Shown here: positions 63,996 to 64,000 of the stretch, one piece after another | Layout: every line of letters starts with the position of its first letter | How positions within the stretch are numbered: the stretch's first letter is position 1 | DNA from: Rhodospirillales bacterium | GTDB lineage: Bacteria; Pseudomonadota; Alphaproteobacteria; ATCC43930; CGMCC-115725 | DNA length: 64,000 nt | Reading direction: 5' to 3' | Assembly (NCBI GenBank): GCA_028288725.1 | Contig: JAQGIC010000002.1 | Coordinates: forward strand, 1-64,000 | The notes under the pieces: model-generated | Told to the model about the DNA's origin: nothing | Seen by the model: the letters and a program-made list of their open reading frames with translations, nothing else | Databases searched by the model: none | Made by a program: the position numbers and the translations under genes

Positions 63996-64000
63996 GGCAT

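Larger units (their letters stand above)
59162..64000. mobile_element. Putative genomic island or prophage flank downstream of tRNA-Cys (right end not seen)
   Basis: Beyond the tRNA the gene style changes: eight short plus-strand genes, most joined by 4-base ATGA or GTGA overlaps, with phage/island families (DUF1643, ASCH, DUF4326, SPFH-like fragment, Cys-rich mini-proteins), then a DNA ligase and small genes on the other strand. No core gene lies between 59.2 and 64 kb. No integrase, capsid gene or repeat of the tRNA 3' end is visible here, so the mobile nature is inferred. The first 200 bases (59162-59360) hold no gene. Confidence 0.45.

Noticed and set aside
59162-64000. Integrase, structural phage genes or a second tRNA-Cys 3'-end copy
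   Set aside because: None was found in the visible part, so I do not call a complete prophage.

Overview
The window is GC-rich, densely coded chromosomal DNA from an alphaproteobacterium, most like the Rhodospirillales. The main evidence is a PopZ-type polar protein, the linked run dgt-argS-SPOR-nagZ-scpAB-tat-serS-surE-pcm-nlpD-yajC-secDF, a DUF815 ATPase, and homologues of the mitochondrial complex I assembly factors NDUFAF3 and NDUFAF6. I cannot name a genus.

0-20 kb is mostly metabolic and envelope genes. It starts with a CopG/ParE toxin-antitoxin pair, then histidine ammonia-lyase with a D-2-hydroxyacid dehydrogenase, several exported proteins, a large exported phosphoesterase and a multicopper oxidase. 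Next come a 1168-residue flavin/Fe-S oxidoreductase that looks like both subunits of an NfnAB-type transhydrogenase in one chain, an EamA permease, a chemoreceptor, trmFO, a PrpF-family isomerase and a lipoprotein hydrolase. 19-40 kb is the conserved housekeeping block: complex I assembly-like proteins, superoxide dismutase, SecDF-YajC, a degenerate LytM lipoprotein (NlpD type), Pcm, SurE, SerS, the Tat genes, ScpAB, a site-2 protease, NagZ, a SPOR protein, ArgS and a dGTPase-like enzyme. Where tatA is expected there is only a 35-codon single-helix ORF. ErpA and a Sel1-repeat protein are transcribed divergently from dgt.

41.5-48.3 kb is a self-contained catabolic unit: a LysR regulator divergent from two ureohydrolases, a complete polar-amino-acid-type ABC importer and a DUF1989 protein. 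The mix suggests uptake of a guanidino compound and removal of its nitrogen. 48.4-58.8 kb holds xthA, an unrecognised overlapping gene pair, a lysine-2,3-aminomutase-like radical SAM enzyme, a sugar-acid module (KdgD, SDR, FadR-type regulator) with a shared operator-like motif, popZ, tolC, a rhodanese and a second, divergent Pcm.

From tRNA-Cys (59.1 kb) to the end, the gene style changes to short genes of phage or island type. Many are joined by 4-base start/stop overlaps (DUF1643, ASCH, DUF4326, an SPFH-like fragment, Cys-rich mini-proteins), with a stand-alone LigD-type ATP-dependent DNA ligase on the other strand. I read this as one flank of a mobile island or prophage next to the tRNA; no integrase and no second attachment site lie in the window. 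No CRISPR array, rRNA or insertion sequence was seen. No stretch longer than about 250 bases lacks a gene.
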